NCBI GenBank assembly: GCA_903868035.1
Contig: CAIPTQ010000253.1
Location: forward strand, 1 to 52,058
DNA length: 52,058 nucleotides
Direction of reading: 5' to 3'
Source: an uncultured Phycisphaerales bacterium
GTDB taxonomy: Bacteria > Planctomycetota > Phycisphaerae > WQYP01
Shown piece after piece: positions 41,810 to 50,138 of the stretch. A program made the position numbers and the translations under genes. The first letter of the stretch is position 1, and each line of letters starts with the position of its first letter. The notes beneath the pieces are model-generated. The model did no database searches. It was given only the letters and a program-made list of their open reading frames with translations, and was not told the origin of the DNA.

Positions 41810-42802
41810 ATGACACGGGAAGCAAAAATAGGGATGTTGACAGGTTTGGGCGTAATCGTACTCATCGGCGTGCTGCTGTCGGAGTACCTGGGAGATAAAA
41901 ACACCGCCCCCGCCACCGCCGCTGGTGCCACCGGCCAGATGGCACCACTGCCAGTGGGGTCGGACTATCGTCACCAGCTGATGTCGCCAATAGGTGTGCC
42001 GACACCTGCCGGAGGCGGCCAGCGCACCCAGTTGGCCGGTGGTGGCGAGGTGGTTTCGACCATCGCCACAAGCAATAGCGGCGGCCTGCCGCCAGCTATG
42101 CTAGCCGTAGATACAACCATCTCCGGCCCAAGAATGTCCGATCCCGTTTCCCCTGTAGCCGCAGGGCCCTCGCTCATGGATCCCCGTTCCGATGGCGGCC
42201 CGCCCATTTTAACGCTCTCTGACACCGTCCAAGTGAAAGCAACGGATGCATCAGTGCGCGGCGCAAGTGCCGTACCAGTAACGACTTATACAATCGTCGC
42301 CGGCGACACCTTGGCCAAGATCGCCCGCAAATATTACACCTCCGCCAAGCCCGCCGACGTGCAACGGATCGTAGCGGCCAATCCCGCGATACTCAAGGAT
42401 GCCACGACCATGCTGGTAGTGGGCAAAAAGCTAGTGATTCCTGATGTTCCGGCACCAACGCCTGCTCCGGTGGCGGTCGCGCCGGTGGCTCCGCCGGCAC
42501 CAAAGACCGATCCGGGCGTGATTCCGTTGCCGGGCGGCACGGGCACGGATCTGGCGGCGCGCGGGGTTATTCAGCCGCCTACGACTATTGCGCAAGTGAC
42601 TGCGCCAAAAGCAGATGCGCCCAAGGCTGAGGCGCCTAAGCCGGCTACGTATGTCGTGCAATCGGGGGACACTTTGGAGAAGATTGCACGGAAGATCGCC
42701 CCCACAAAAATACCGGACACCGTGCAGAAATTGACCAGCCTCAATGCGATTAAGGACCCCACCCGGCTCCAGGTAGGTCAGACGTTAAAGCTGCCGGCAT
42801 AA
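41810..42802 (+). CDS. Membrane-anchored protein with two LysM domains
   Basis: 330 residues (AGGAG site before the ATG). One N-terminal membrane span (about 8-28, 'MLTGLGVIVLIGVLLSEYL') and a long Pro/Ala/Gly-rich linker. Two LysM domains follow: 'TTYTIVAGDTLAKIARKYYTSAKPADVQRIVAANP' (about 160-208) and 'TYVVQSGDTLEKIARKI' to 'LQVGQTLKLPA' (about 284-330). LysM binds N-acetylglucosamine in peptidoglycan. It should sit in the inner membrane with its LysM domains in the periplasm. Its place between rsmH and ftsL suggests a division-site role (inference). Confidence 0.87.
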   Translation: MTREAKIGMLTGLGVIVLIGVLLSEYLGDKNTAPATAAGATGQMAPLPVGSDYRHQLMSPIGVPTPAGGGQRTQLAGGGEVVSTIATSNSGGLPPAMLAVDTTISGPRMSDPVSPVAAGPSLMDPRSDGGPPILTLSDTVQVKATDASVRGASAVPVTTYTIVAGDTLAKIARKYYTSAKPADVQRIVAANPAILKDATTMLVVGKKLVIPDVPAPTPAPVAVAPVAPPAPKTDPGVIPLPGGTGTDLAARGVIQPPTTIAQVTAPKADAPKAEAPKPATYVVQSGDTLEKIARKIAPTKIPDTVQKLTSLNAIKDPTRLQVGQTLKLPA

Positions 42803-42892
42803 GGGTTTACGTGCGAAAATCATGCGACCACTGGACGGCGGGAGTTGGGGCCGATAAAGTTTGCGGTCAAGGCACGGGGAGTGCCGATACGA

Positions 42893-42919
42893 GTATGATC
42901 GGGGATTGCCCGATCATAC
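42893..42919. promoter_or_regulatory. 11-bp hairpin before ftsL
   Basis: GTATGATCGGG (42893-42903), loop GATTG, CCCGATCATAC (42909-42919); the stem is perfect. It ends 18 bp before the GTG of the ftsL-like gene and is followed by an AT patch. It could attenuate transcription or mask ribosome access. Confidence 0.6.
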
Positions 42920-42937
42920 GTATTTAGGGATTGATCC

Positions 42938-43237
42938 GTGTTCAAGTTACTCGCCATGCTGTTCATTTTTCTGATTGTGGCCCTCGCGCTCCTCGGAATG
43001 CGGCAGCGGCGGCTGGAGCTAACTAGTGAAAGCTCAAGCATTTACGCGCAGATTCGCGACCGCAATGAAACGCTTCTGGACCAACGGGTAGAGATTGCCC
43101 GCCAAACCAATCCCAAGACGTTGGCGACGGCTTTGCAGAACGCGGGCATTGACACTGGCGCCGCGTTACAGAGCCGGCAGCCGATTCGACGGACATTGCC
43201 GGTGGTGGAAACGGATTTGGTGGCGCCATTGCGTTAA
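42938..43237 (+). CDS. ftsL: FtsL-like division protein
   Basis: 99 residues, with a GTG start. One N-terminal membrane span ('MLFIFLIVALALLGMRQRRLEL', about 7-28) and a coiled-coil segment (about 27-55, 'SIYAQIRDRNETLLDQRVEIA'), then 'ARQTNPKTLATAL'. FtsL has little sequence conservation, but the size, single-pass topology, coiled coil and place directly upstream of ftsI all fit. It would bind FtsI/FtsW at the septum. No ribosome site stands out. Confidence 0.75.
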   Translation: MFKLLAMLFIFLIVALALLGMRQRRLELTSESSSIYAQIRDRNETLLDQRVEIARQTNPKTLATALQNAGIDTGAALQSRQPIRRTLPVVETDLVAPLR

Positions 43238-43272
43238 ATGGTCAGTGCCACTTCACGGATGGATGGATTGCG

Positions 43273-45237
43273 ATGGACGCACTCAAGAGAACGCAAGTGA
43301 TTGCCACAGCGGTGCTTGTGACAACAGCCGGGCTGCTCACCGGGCTGCTGGGGCGGGTGGTGTGGATTGAAAAGCATGTGACGCCGGAAATGGGCGAGAA
43401 ATTGGGCCGGCAGATCACGGCAGTGATACCGCTGACGCCGGCGCGGGGGGAGATGGTGCTGCGGGACGGCACGCCGGTGGCGATGTCGGTGCGGGTGTAC
43501 AATTTGTTTGCCGATCCGGCGTTCATCATGGACCCCAGCGACAAGCTCAACCCGCTCAGCGGCGCGCAACTGCAAGAGGCGCAAAAACTTTTGGTTGAGG
43601 CGCTGGCTCCGCTGGTCAACAAGCCGCCGATGGAACTGCAGTTTGAGATCGAGCATAACGTCTATTACAAGCAGGAAGTCAACGGGGTCTGGGTGGATAC
43701 CGACAAGCCCCGGCGCTTCATGTGGCTGGCGCGGGAAGTGGATGACGGGTTCTACAGCCGGTTCATGGCGCTGAAGGAAAAGCTCAAGCAGCAGAGCCAG
43801 GAAGAGCTGAAGGCCGAGGGGAGAAGCCGCGATCCGGCGGTGCGGACGGCGGCGGCCCAGAAGGCGGCGGTGCTGTATCACACGTTGGACGGCGTGGGGT
43901 TTGTGCGGTCGATGAAGCGCGTCTATCCGCTGGGGACGCTGGCGGCGAGCGTGGTGGGCTTTGCCAACAAGTATGAGGGGATCGACGGGCTGGAGCATCA
44001 GCTCGACCCGATGCTGCGCGGGATCGACGGGAAGATGTTTGTGACTAAGGATGCGCAGCGGAAGACGCTGCTGATCCAGGGCGAGCGGTTCATGCCGGCG
44101 GACAATGGGCGGACGGTATGGCTGACGCTGGACCCGGTGATCCAGGGGATTGCCGAGGAGCAGTTGAAGCAGGCGGTGGTGGAGCACAAGGCGGAGTGCG
44201 GGACGGCGATCGTGATGGACCCGTACACAGGGAAGATATTGGCGCTGGCGAACTATCCGTCGTTTGATCCGGGGAACTTCGGCGCGGCGGATGCGGATGT
44301 GCGGCGCGACCGGGCGGTGACGGACCCGTACGAGCCGGGCTCGATCTGGAAGCCGTTCGTGCTGGCCTGGGCGCTGGAGAAGGGCGTCGTCAAATCCACG
44401 GACATCATCGACTGCCGGCAGGGGACGTATATCGATCCGACGGGCCGGGTCGTGCGCGACTCCCATGGCGTGGGCGCGGTGACCGTGGCGGAGGTGCTGA
44501 TCAAGTCGAGCAACATCGGCATGACCCAGATCGGCTGGAAAATGGGCATCCCCACGCTCTATGAGGGGATCACGCGGTTTGGGTTTGGCAAGCGCACGGG
44601 CGTGGAACTGCCCGGCGACCAGGGCGGGATCGTCAAGCCGCTGGCGCAGTGGAACAAGGGCACCATGACCTCGGCCAGTTGGGGCTACGAGGTCGCGGCC
44701 ACGCCGCTGCAACTGGTGCGCGGCTTCGCGACGTTTGCCAATGGCGGGTATCTGGTGACGCCGCGGATACTCAATGCCGTGGAGGTCGAACCGGGCAAGG
44801 CGGTGCCCTGGTCGCAGGTGGCCCCCGCGCCCCTGGCCCCGCAGATCCTCAGCACGCAGACGGCCGACCTGATGCGCGACATCATGAAGGGCGTGCTCAA
44901 ACCCGGGGGCACGGCCCCGAAGGCGGGCAGCAAAATATACGAGATGTTCGGCAAGACCGGCACGGCCCACGTGGCGGCGGGCGCGCATGGCACCGGGGGC
45001 CGGGGCTATAGCGAAAATAATTATGATTCGAGCTTTCTCGTCGGCGCGCCCCTGGTGAATCCCAAGTTGGTGGCCGTTGTGACGCTCCATCACCCGCTCG
45101 ACGGCTATTTCGGCGGCACCGTCTCCGCCCCCGCGGCGGTGGCGATCATGGAGCGGAGTTTGATGTACATGCAGGTGCCGGGGGATGTGCCGGCGGTGGT
45201 GAAGCCGGCGCCGCGGACTGTGGCGGCGGCGCATTAA
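43273..45237 (+). CDS. ftsI: Septal transpeptidase FtsI (penicillin-binding protein)
   Basis: 654 residues. An N-terminal membrane span (about 9-28), a PBP dimerisation domain (about 65-240) and a transpeptidase domain (about 260-640). The active-site motifs are all present: SxxK 'GSIWKP' (Ser357, Lys360), SxN 'SSN' (about 412-414) and KTG 'GKTGTAHV' (Lys561). It cross-links peptidoglycan during septation. C-terminal residues ('PPAVVKPAPRT') are a Pro-rich tail. It follows ftsL by 35 bp. Codons are strongly G-ending. Confidence 0.95.
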   Translation: MDALKRTQVIATAVLVTTAGLLTGLLGRVVWIEKHVTPEMGEKLGRQITAVIPLTPARGEMVLRDGTPVAMSVRVYNLFADPAFIMDPSDKLNPLSGAQLQEAQKLLVEALAPLVNKPPMELQFEIEHNVYYKQEVNGVWVDTDKPRRFMWLAREVDDGFYSRFMALKEKLKQQSQEELKAEGRSRDPAVRTAAAQKAAVLYHTLDGVGFVRSMKRVYPLGTLAASVVGFANKYEGIDGLEHQLDPMLRGIDGKMFVTKDAQRKTLLIQGERFMPADNGRTVWLTLDPVIQGIAEEQLKQAVVEHKAECGTAIVMDPYTGKILALANYPSFDPGNFGAADADVRRDRAVTDPYEPGSIWKPFVLAWALEKGVVKSTDIIDCRQGTYIDPTGRVVRDSHGVGAVTVAEVLIKSSNIGMTQIGWKMGIPTLYEGITRFGFGKRTGVELPGDQGGIVKPLAQWNKGTMTSASWGYEVAATPLQLVRGFATFANGGYLVTPRILNAVEVEPGKAVPWSQVAPAPLAPQILSTQTADLMRDIMKGVLKPGGTAPKAGSKIYEMFGKTGTAHVAAGAHGTGGRGYSENNYDSSFLVGAPLVNPKLVAVVTLHHPLDGYFGGTVSAPAAVAIMERSLMYMQVPGDVPAVVKPAPRTVAAAH

Positions 45238-45242
45238 ATATT

Positions 45243-45436
45243 CACCACGAAGACACGAAGCACACGAAGACGCACGAAGAATTGAACCACAGAGCCACAG
45301 AGAAACGGAGGACGCACAGAGGATGAGAGGAGATTTGAGATTAGAAATTTCAGATTTCAGAATTGAAATTTGAGATATTTCAGATTTCAGATTTCAGATT
45401 TGAGATTTCAGACATTTCAGACTTGAGATTTGAGAT
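45243..45436. repeat. Three repeat words stacked between ftsI and murE
   Basis: ACCACGAAGACACGAAG-type sequence (45243-45280), an AACCACAGAGCCACAGAG unit (45285-45321) and a tract of TTTCAGA/TTTGAGA 7-bp words (about 45332-45436). No gene occupies 45238-45537. Confidence 0.75.
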
Positions 45437-45537
45437 TCACGAATTCATGGGGCGGGGATACGTGTGACGCGGGATGGTGAGGGGAAGCAATGATTTGGGT
45501 CGGCGTGGGCCGGCCTTTTTTTTGATGGAAGTGTGCG

Positions 45538-47181
45538 ATGAAGTTTTTGGAGTTGATGGAACGAGTGAGGGGGCGCGGGGTGGTGGTGGTGCCGACGCCC
45601 TCGTCGGCGGCGGCGGGAGTGGATGGGGCGTTGGGGAAATTTTGCTCAGGGAAGGATCCGGAAATCACGGGGGTCTGTGAAGATTCGCGCCAGGTCAAGC
45701 CCGGCGACTTGTTCGTGGCGCGCACCGGCACAAAAATCAACGGCATGCAGTTCATCCCGGATGCCATTGGTCGGGGCGCGGTCGCGGTCATCTATCAAAA
45801 CCCCAGCCCCGACACCACAAGCCCGGGGAATGCAATTCCCGGGCCAGCGTATTCCATCGCATCCGCCTGCGTCGAAAACGCCAACCTCGCCGCCGCCCTC
45901 CTAGTTCACGAAATTGCGGGGAACCCGACTGCCGGAATGAAAATGATCGGCATCACCGGCACCAAAGGCAAAACCACCGTCGCCTATCTGCTGCGTTCCG
46001 TGCTGCAAGCCGCCGGCCATAAAGTGGGCATGATCGGCACCGTGGAAATCGACGACGGGGCGAATGTCGTACCCGCGGAGATGACGACGCCGGGGGCGGT
46101 GGAGTTGGTGGAGATGTTTTGCCGGATGAAGGCGAATGGGGTGACGCACTGCGTGATGGAGGTGAGCAGCCATGCGCTGCATCAGCGGCGGGTGGCGGGG
46201 ATTGAGTGGGCGGTGGGGATATTTACGAATTTGACGGGGGATCATTTGGATTATCACGGGACGATGGAGGAGTATGCGGCGGCGAAGGCGATGTTGTTTG
46301 AGGGGTTGGGGGAGGGGGCGGTGGCGGTGGTGAATGGGGATGATCATTACACTACATTCATTGCAGCACGCTGCAAGGTAAAGACTCTATTTTACGGGGC
46401 ATTGGCCAGTTCATATCGTTTCCTCGTCAGAAAGATTGAGCCGAATGCGATGATGCTGGACGTGACGTGTGAAGCAAGCCCCTCCTTCTCAATTTATACC
46501 CCTCTGATCGGAAAGCACAACGCCTATAACCTTCTTGCAGTCATTGCCGCGTCTGAATCCTTAGGTCTTCCTCGAGCGGTTGTATTGGCAAATCTCTCGC
46601 GCAACACGGGCGCCCCCGGGCGGCTCCAGCCAGTGACACTTGCAACCCTACCGCGTGAAAAGATGCCGTTTCAAGTATTCGTGGATTACGCGCACACGCA
46701 CGATTCTCTGGACAATGTGCTGCGTGCATTGCGTAGTTCAATGGAACCCCTCGAAAGGGCTCCAAAAGATGAAACTCCTATCGGGCGATTGATTTGCCTG
46801 TTTGGATGTGGCGGCGATCGCGATCGTACGAAACGTTCCAAGATGGGGCGCATTGCCGACGTAATGTCGGATGTTGTCATCGTCACGAGTGATAACCCAC
46901 GAACCGAGGATCCAAACGCAATCATCGATGAAATCTGCACCGGATTATGTAATGGCTGGAAGGAATCCGGCAGAATTACAATCGAGCCTGACCGTCGCGC
47001 GGCTATCAAACTCGCCATCAGCATGGCTCGGCCCGGTGACGTCGTGCTGTTGGCTGGCAAAGGTCACGAAGACTACCAGATCATCGGCACGACCAAGCAC
47101 CATTTTAATGATGTCGAAGAGGCGAAGGCGGCGCTGCGGGAGGTTTTGCTGCGACGGGATGAGACGAAGGGAGGAGCGTGA
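45538..47181 (+). CDS. murE: UDP-MurNAc-tripeptide ligase MurE (meso-diaminopimelate type)
   Basis: 547 residues. Mur-ligase fold: 'GVCEDSRQVKPGDLFVARTG' in the N-terminal domain, ATP loop 'GITGTKGKTTVAYLL' (about 140-154), 'MEVSSHALHQRRVAG', 'FTNLTGDHLDYHGTMEEY', 'GKHNAYNLLA', 'VDYAHTHDSL' and 'SDNPRTEDP'. The DNPR motif is characteristic of enzymes that add meso-diaminopimelate. The C-terminal 'LLAGKGHEDYQ' is typical. A 'SPGNAIPG' stretch (about 98-105) looks like an inserted palindrome. The segment 46340-47130 has lower GC and looser codon use than the G-ending flanks. Confidence 0.94.
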   Translation: MKFLELMERVRGRGVVVVPTPSSAAAGVDGALGKFCSGKDPEITGVCEDSRQVKPGDLFVARTGTKINGMQFIPDAIGRGAVAVIYQNPSPDTTSPGNAIPGPAYSIASACVENANLAAALLVHEIAGNPTAGMKMIGITGTKGKTTVAYLLRSVLQAAGHKVGMIGTVEIDDGANVVPAEMTTPGAVELVEMFCRMKANGVTHCVMEVSSHALHQRRVAGIEWAVGIFTNLTGDHLDYHGTMEEYAAAKAMLFEGLGEGAVAVVNGDDHYTTFIAARCKVKTLFYGALASSYRFLVRKIEPNAMMLDVTCEASPSFSIYTPLIGKHNAYNLLAVIAASESLGLPRAVVLANLSRNTGAPGRLQPVTLATLPREKMPFQVFVDYAHTHDSLDNVLRALRSSMEPLERAPKDETPIGRLICLFGCGGDRDRTKRSKMGRIADVMSDVVIVTSDNPRTEDPNAIIDEICTGLCNGWKESGRITIEPDRRAAIKLAISMARPGDVVLLAGKGHEDYQIIGTTKHHFNDVEEAKAALREVLLRRDETKGGA

Positions 47182-47222
47182 ATATATGGTTAGTTGGCAG
47201 ATTATGAAGCGCCAAAAATGTG

Positions 47223-47359
47223 GAACCCTTACAGGGTTCACGGGGAGGCGGGGTTCGTTATCCGGGGGTGTCGCTGGTTTGGCTGTGCCAAACTGCGCTC
47301 AACCCCCGGCTATGATGTGGAACCCCTTCGGGGTTATGGAGTGGAACCCCTTCGGGGTT
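47223..47359. repeat. Palindromic repeat cluster before murF
   Basis: GAACCCTTACAGGGTTC (47223-47239), GGAACCCCTTCGGGGTT (47319-47335) and a second copy of it (47343-47359), with a TGGTTTGGCTGTGCCAAACT hairpin between (47274-47294). Same style as 19563-20030. It gives murF either a structured leader or a nonsense N-terminus. Confidence 0.7.
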
Positions 47360-47373
47360 TGGGGGGTGCGGTT

Positions 47374-48864
47374 GTGAAGGCTTGGGAAATTGATGAGTTG
47401 CGGCGGGGGGTGAGGGGGAAGTGGGTGATGCGGGGGGAGAGTGCGCGGGCGTTTAATGGGCGGATTTGCACGGATAGCCGGAAGGCGGCCGTCGGCGATT
47501 TCTTCATCGCCATTAAGGGGGAGCGGTTTGATGCTCATGATTTTGTGGGACAGGTGATTGAGAAGGATGTGGCGGCAATCCTCGTACACAAGGAGATGCC
47601 CGCGCCCGTACTCACGCGGGCGCGCGACCGCGCGGTCTGCGTCATTCAGGTGGACGATACGATTGCCGGGCTGAATCGCCTGGCGGCGGCTTATCGGGCC
47701 AATGAACTCGGCGGCGGTTTCCGCGCCAAGGTCATCGCCGTCGGCGGCAGCAATGGGAAGACGACGACGAAGCGGATCATTCATGCGCTGCTGGCGGAGA
47801 AGTTCGGGGCGATGGGGGGGTGTGCGAGTCCGAAGAGTTTCAACAATAATATTGGGATGCCGCTGACGCTGCTGGAGGTGATGCCGGGGCATGATTATGT
47901 GGTGGTGGAGATCGGGACGAATGCGCCGGGGGAGATTGCGGCGTTGGGGGCGGTGTGTAGGCCGGATGTGGCGGTGATCGTGAGCGTGGGGCTGGAGCAT
48001 TTGGAGAAATTGGGGGATTTGGCGGGGGTGGCGCGGGAGGAGGCTTCAATTGCGGATTGTGTGGCGGAGGGGGGGACGATGATTGTGGCGGATGTGCCGG
48101 AGTTGTTGCAGGAGTTGGCGTTGGCGAAGGTGCAGAAGGTTTTGGTGGGACGGGAGAAGCAAGAAGCAGGAAGCAAGAAGCAAGAAGAGGGTGTGGAATT
48201 ACTGCTGACGGGGGTGCGGGAGACGATGGAGGGGACGGGGTTTTCGATCAATGGGCGGGGGAGTTATTGGGTGCCGCTGTTGGGGGGGCACAATGCGATG
48301 AATGCGTTGATGGCGGTGGCGGTGGCGCGGCGGATGGGGGTTTCGGATGAGCAGATAGCGGCGGGGCTGCTGAAGGTGACGGCGGCGGAGGGGCGGTTTG
48401 AGCCGCTGGTGGTGGGGGGAGTGGGGGGGTGGCGGGTGGTACACGATGCGTATAATGCGAATCCGAGTTCGGTGGAGGCGTCGCTGCGGACGTTTGCACG
48501 ATTGGAGGGGGAAGGGGATAGGGGGAAGGGGAAAGGGCGGCGGGTGGTGATTTTGGGGGACATGTTGGAGTTGGGGGTGGCGAGCGAGGAGATGCATCGG
48601 GGGGTGGGGCGGTGGGTGGCGGAACTGGGGTTTGAGTTGTTTGTGGCGATTGGGGCGCGGATGAGGGTGGCGGCGGAGGAGGCGGGGAAAATGGAAAAAG
48701 GAGAAGTGGTGTGGTTTGAGAGCACGGCGGCGGCGCGGGCGGGGGTGTTGGGGTTGCTTAAGGCGGGGGATGCGATTTTGCTAAAAGGGTCGCACGGGAT
48801 GGCGTTGGAGACTATGTTGGATACACTGCGTGCAGGCGCGGGTGCGCCGGCTGAAAGAGGATAA
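47374..48864 (+). CDS. murF: UDP-MurNAc-pentapeptide ligase MurF
   Basis: 496 residues from the GTG at 47374 ('VKAWEIDELRRGV'); an upstream ATG at 47194 would translate intergenic palindromes and is unlikely. Mur-ligase motifs: 'CTDSRKAAVGDFFIAIKG', ATP loop 'VGGSNGKTTTKRII', 'KSFNNNIGMPLTLLEV', 'VEIGTNAPGEIAALG', 'HNAMNALMAVAVA', 'YNANPSSVEASL' and 'ILGDMLELG'. It adds D-Ala-D-Ala to UDP-MurNAc-tripeptide. Two tracts look like in-frame repeat insertions: 'REKQEAGSKKQEEG' (48150-48190) and 'EGEGDRGKGKGRR' (48504-48540). Confidence 0.93.
   Translation: MKAWEIDELRRGVRGKWVMRGESARAFNGRICTDSRKAAVGDFFIAIKGERFDAHDFVGQVIEKDVAAILVHKEMPAPVLTRARDRAVCVIQVDDTIAGLNRLAAAYRANELGGGFRAKVIAVGGSNGKTTTKRIIHALLAEKFGAMGGCASPKSFNNNIGMPLTLLEVMPGHDYVVVEIGTNAPGEIAALGAVCRPDVAVIVSVGLEHLEKLGDLAGVAREEASIADCVAEGGTMIVADVPELLQELALAKVQKVLVGREKQEAGSKKQEEGVELLLTGVRETMEGTGFSINGRGSYWVPLLGGHNAMNALMAVAVARRMGVSDEQIAAGLLKVTAAEGRFEPLVVGGVGGWRVVHDAYNANPSSVEASLRTFARLEGEGDRGKGKGRRVVILGDMLELGVASEEMHRGVGRWVAELGFELFVAIGARMRVAAEEAGKMEKGEVVWFESTAAARAGVLGLLKAGDAILLKGSHGMALETMLDTLRAGAGAPAERG
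48154..48189. repeat. AGAAGCA-type simple repeat inside murF
   Basis: The 7-8-bp word GAAGCA(A/G) repeats about five times and encodes 'EKQEAGSKKQE' in frame. Confidence 0.65.
48504..48540. repeat. GGGGAAGGGGATA purine repeat inside murF
   Basis: Purine-only tract related to the GGGAAAGGGGACA repeat at 26765-26820. It encodes 'EGEGDRGKGKGR' in frame. Confidence 0.6.
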
Positions 48865-48866
48865 CC

Positions 48867-50030
48867 GTGTTGTACTGGTTGTATCAATGGATTGCCGCCC
48901 ATCACTGGATCTCATGGATTCAGAGCGAGGGGCTGTTTACGGGGGTGGTGTTTCGCGCGGCGGCGGCGATCATGTGCGGGTTTTTGCTGGTGCTGCTGAG
49001 CGGGAACCGGGTGATCCGGTGGCTGATGAAGCAGAAGGTGGGGGACCGGCCGGAGTTTTACAATGCGACGCTCAACGAGCTGACCAAGCACAAGGGGAAC
49101 ACGCCGACGATGGGGGGCATCCTGATCCTCGGTTCGGTCCTGCTCACCACGCTGCTGTTGGCGGACGTGCGGAATTTTTATGTGGAGGCGGCGCTATTTT
49201 GCATGGTCTATCTGGGGGTGCTGGGGGCGGTGGACGACTGGCTGAAGCTGACGGCGGCGCGGCGGACGCCGGGAAGCCGGGAGGGGCTGTATCCCTGGGA
49301 GAAGCTCATCTTTCAGATTGGCTTGGGGGTGCTGCTGGCGGTGTTCATTTATCGGCATCCGGAACGCATGCCCGGGGCCGGCATGGATGCCGCGGTCACG
49401 CCCAACCATGCCCACAGCCTGAATTGGCCGTTTCTCCCGACGGACTTGGTTCTACCGGCATGGCTGTTCGCGGTGTTGACGGTGGTGGTGATTACGGGGT
49501 CGAGCAATGCGGTCAACCTCACCGACGGCATGGATGGCCTGGCGGCGGGGTGCATGGCCATCGTGGGTTTTGCCTTTATGGCCCTGACCTATGTCACGGG
49601 CGACCACCGTTGGGCCGTGGACATTCTGCACCTGAATTGGGTGCGGGACACCGGGGAGCTGGCGATTGTGTGCGGGGCGATGACGGGGGCGTGTTTGGGG
49701 TTCCTATGGTACAACTGCAACCCGGCGCAGGTGTTCATGGGGGACACGGGGAGCCTGGCGCTGGGGGGGGTGATCGGGTATGTGGCGATTGTGATTAGGC
49801 AGGAGCCGATGCTGCTGCTGGTGGGGGGGATTTTTGTGCTGGAGGCGTCGAGCGTGATCATGCAGGTGACGTATTTCAGGTTTACGGGGGGGAAGCGGAT
49901 TTTTTTGTGCAGCCCGATTCACCATCATTTTCATTTGAAGGGGTGGAGCGAGCAGCAGGTGGTGGTGCGGTTCTGGCTGATCTCGGCGCTATGCGCGGCG
50001 TTTGGGCTGGCGACGGTGAAGTTGCGGTGA
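48867..50030 (+). CDS. mraY: Phospho-MurNAc-pentapeptide translocase MraY
   Basis: 387 residues from a GTG start 3 nt past the murF stop (AGAGG site). About ten transmembrane segments. Signature blocks: 'DRPEFYNATLNELTKHKGNTPTMGG', 'GAVDDWLKL' (DDW metal motif), 'SNAVNLTDGMDGLAAG', 'GFLWYNCNPAQVFMGDTGSLALGG' and 'CSPIHHHFHLKGWSEQQVVVRFW'. It transfers phospho-MurNAc-pentapeptide to undecaprenyl phosphate, forming lipid I at the inner membrane. Normally followed by murD, which is absent here. Confidence 0.95.
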   Translation: MLYWLYQWIAAHHWISWIQSEGLFTGVVFRAAAAIMCGFLLVLLSGNRVIRWLMKQKVGDRPEFYNATLNELTKHKGNTPTMGGILILGSVLLTTLLLADVRNFYVEAALFCMVYLGVLGAVDDWLKLTAARRTPGSREGLYPWEKLIFQIGLGVLLAVFIYRHPERMPGAGMDAAVTPNHAHSLNWPFLPTDLVLPAWLFAVLTVVVITGSSNAVNLTDGMDGLAAGCMAIVGFAFMALTYVTGDHRWAVDILHLNWVRDTGELAIVCGAMTGACLGFLWYNCNPAQVFMGDTGSLALGGVIGYVAIVIRQEPMLLLVGGIFVLEASSVIMQVTYFRFTGGKRIFLCSPIHHHFHLKGWSEQQVVVRFWLISALCAAFGLATVKLR

Positions 50031-50138
50031 GTTTCGGGTTTTGCGAGTTTTGCCGCGTGGTTACTTGCGGTAATATATGCAGAAATTGCGCCAGGATGGC
50101 CGATTTAGAAAAGGATTGCGTGCGCGCGGAGCGAAATT

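Noticed and set aside
47194..47373. N-terminal extension of MurF from the ATG at 47194
   Set aside because: The extra 60 residues are encoded by palindromic repeats and have no match to MurF; the GTG at 47374 starts the conserved protein.
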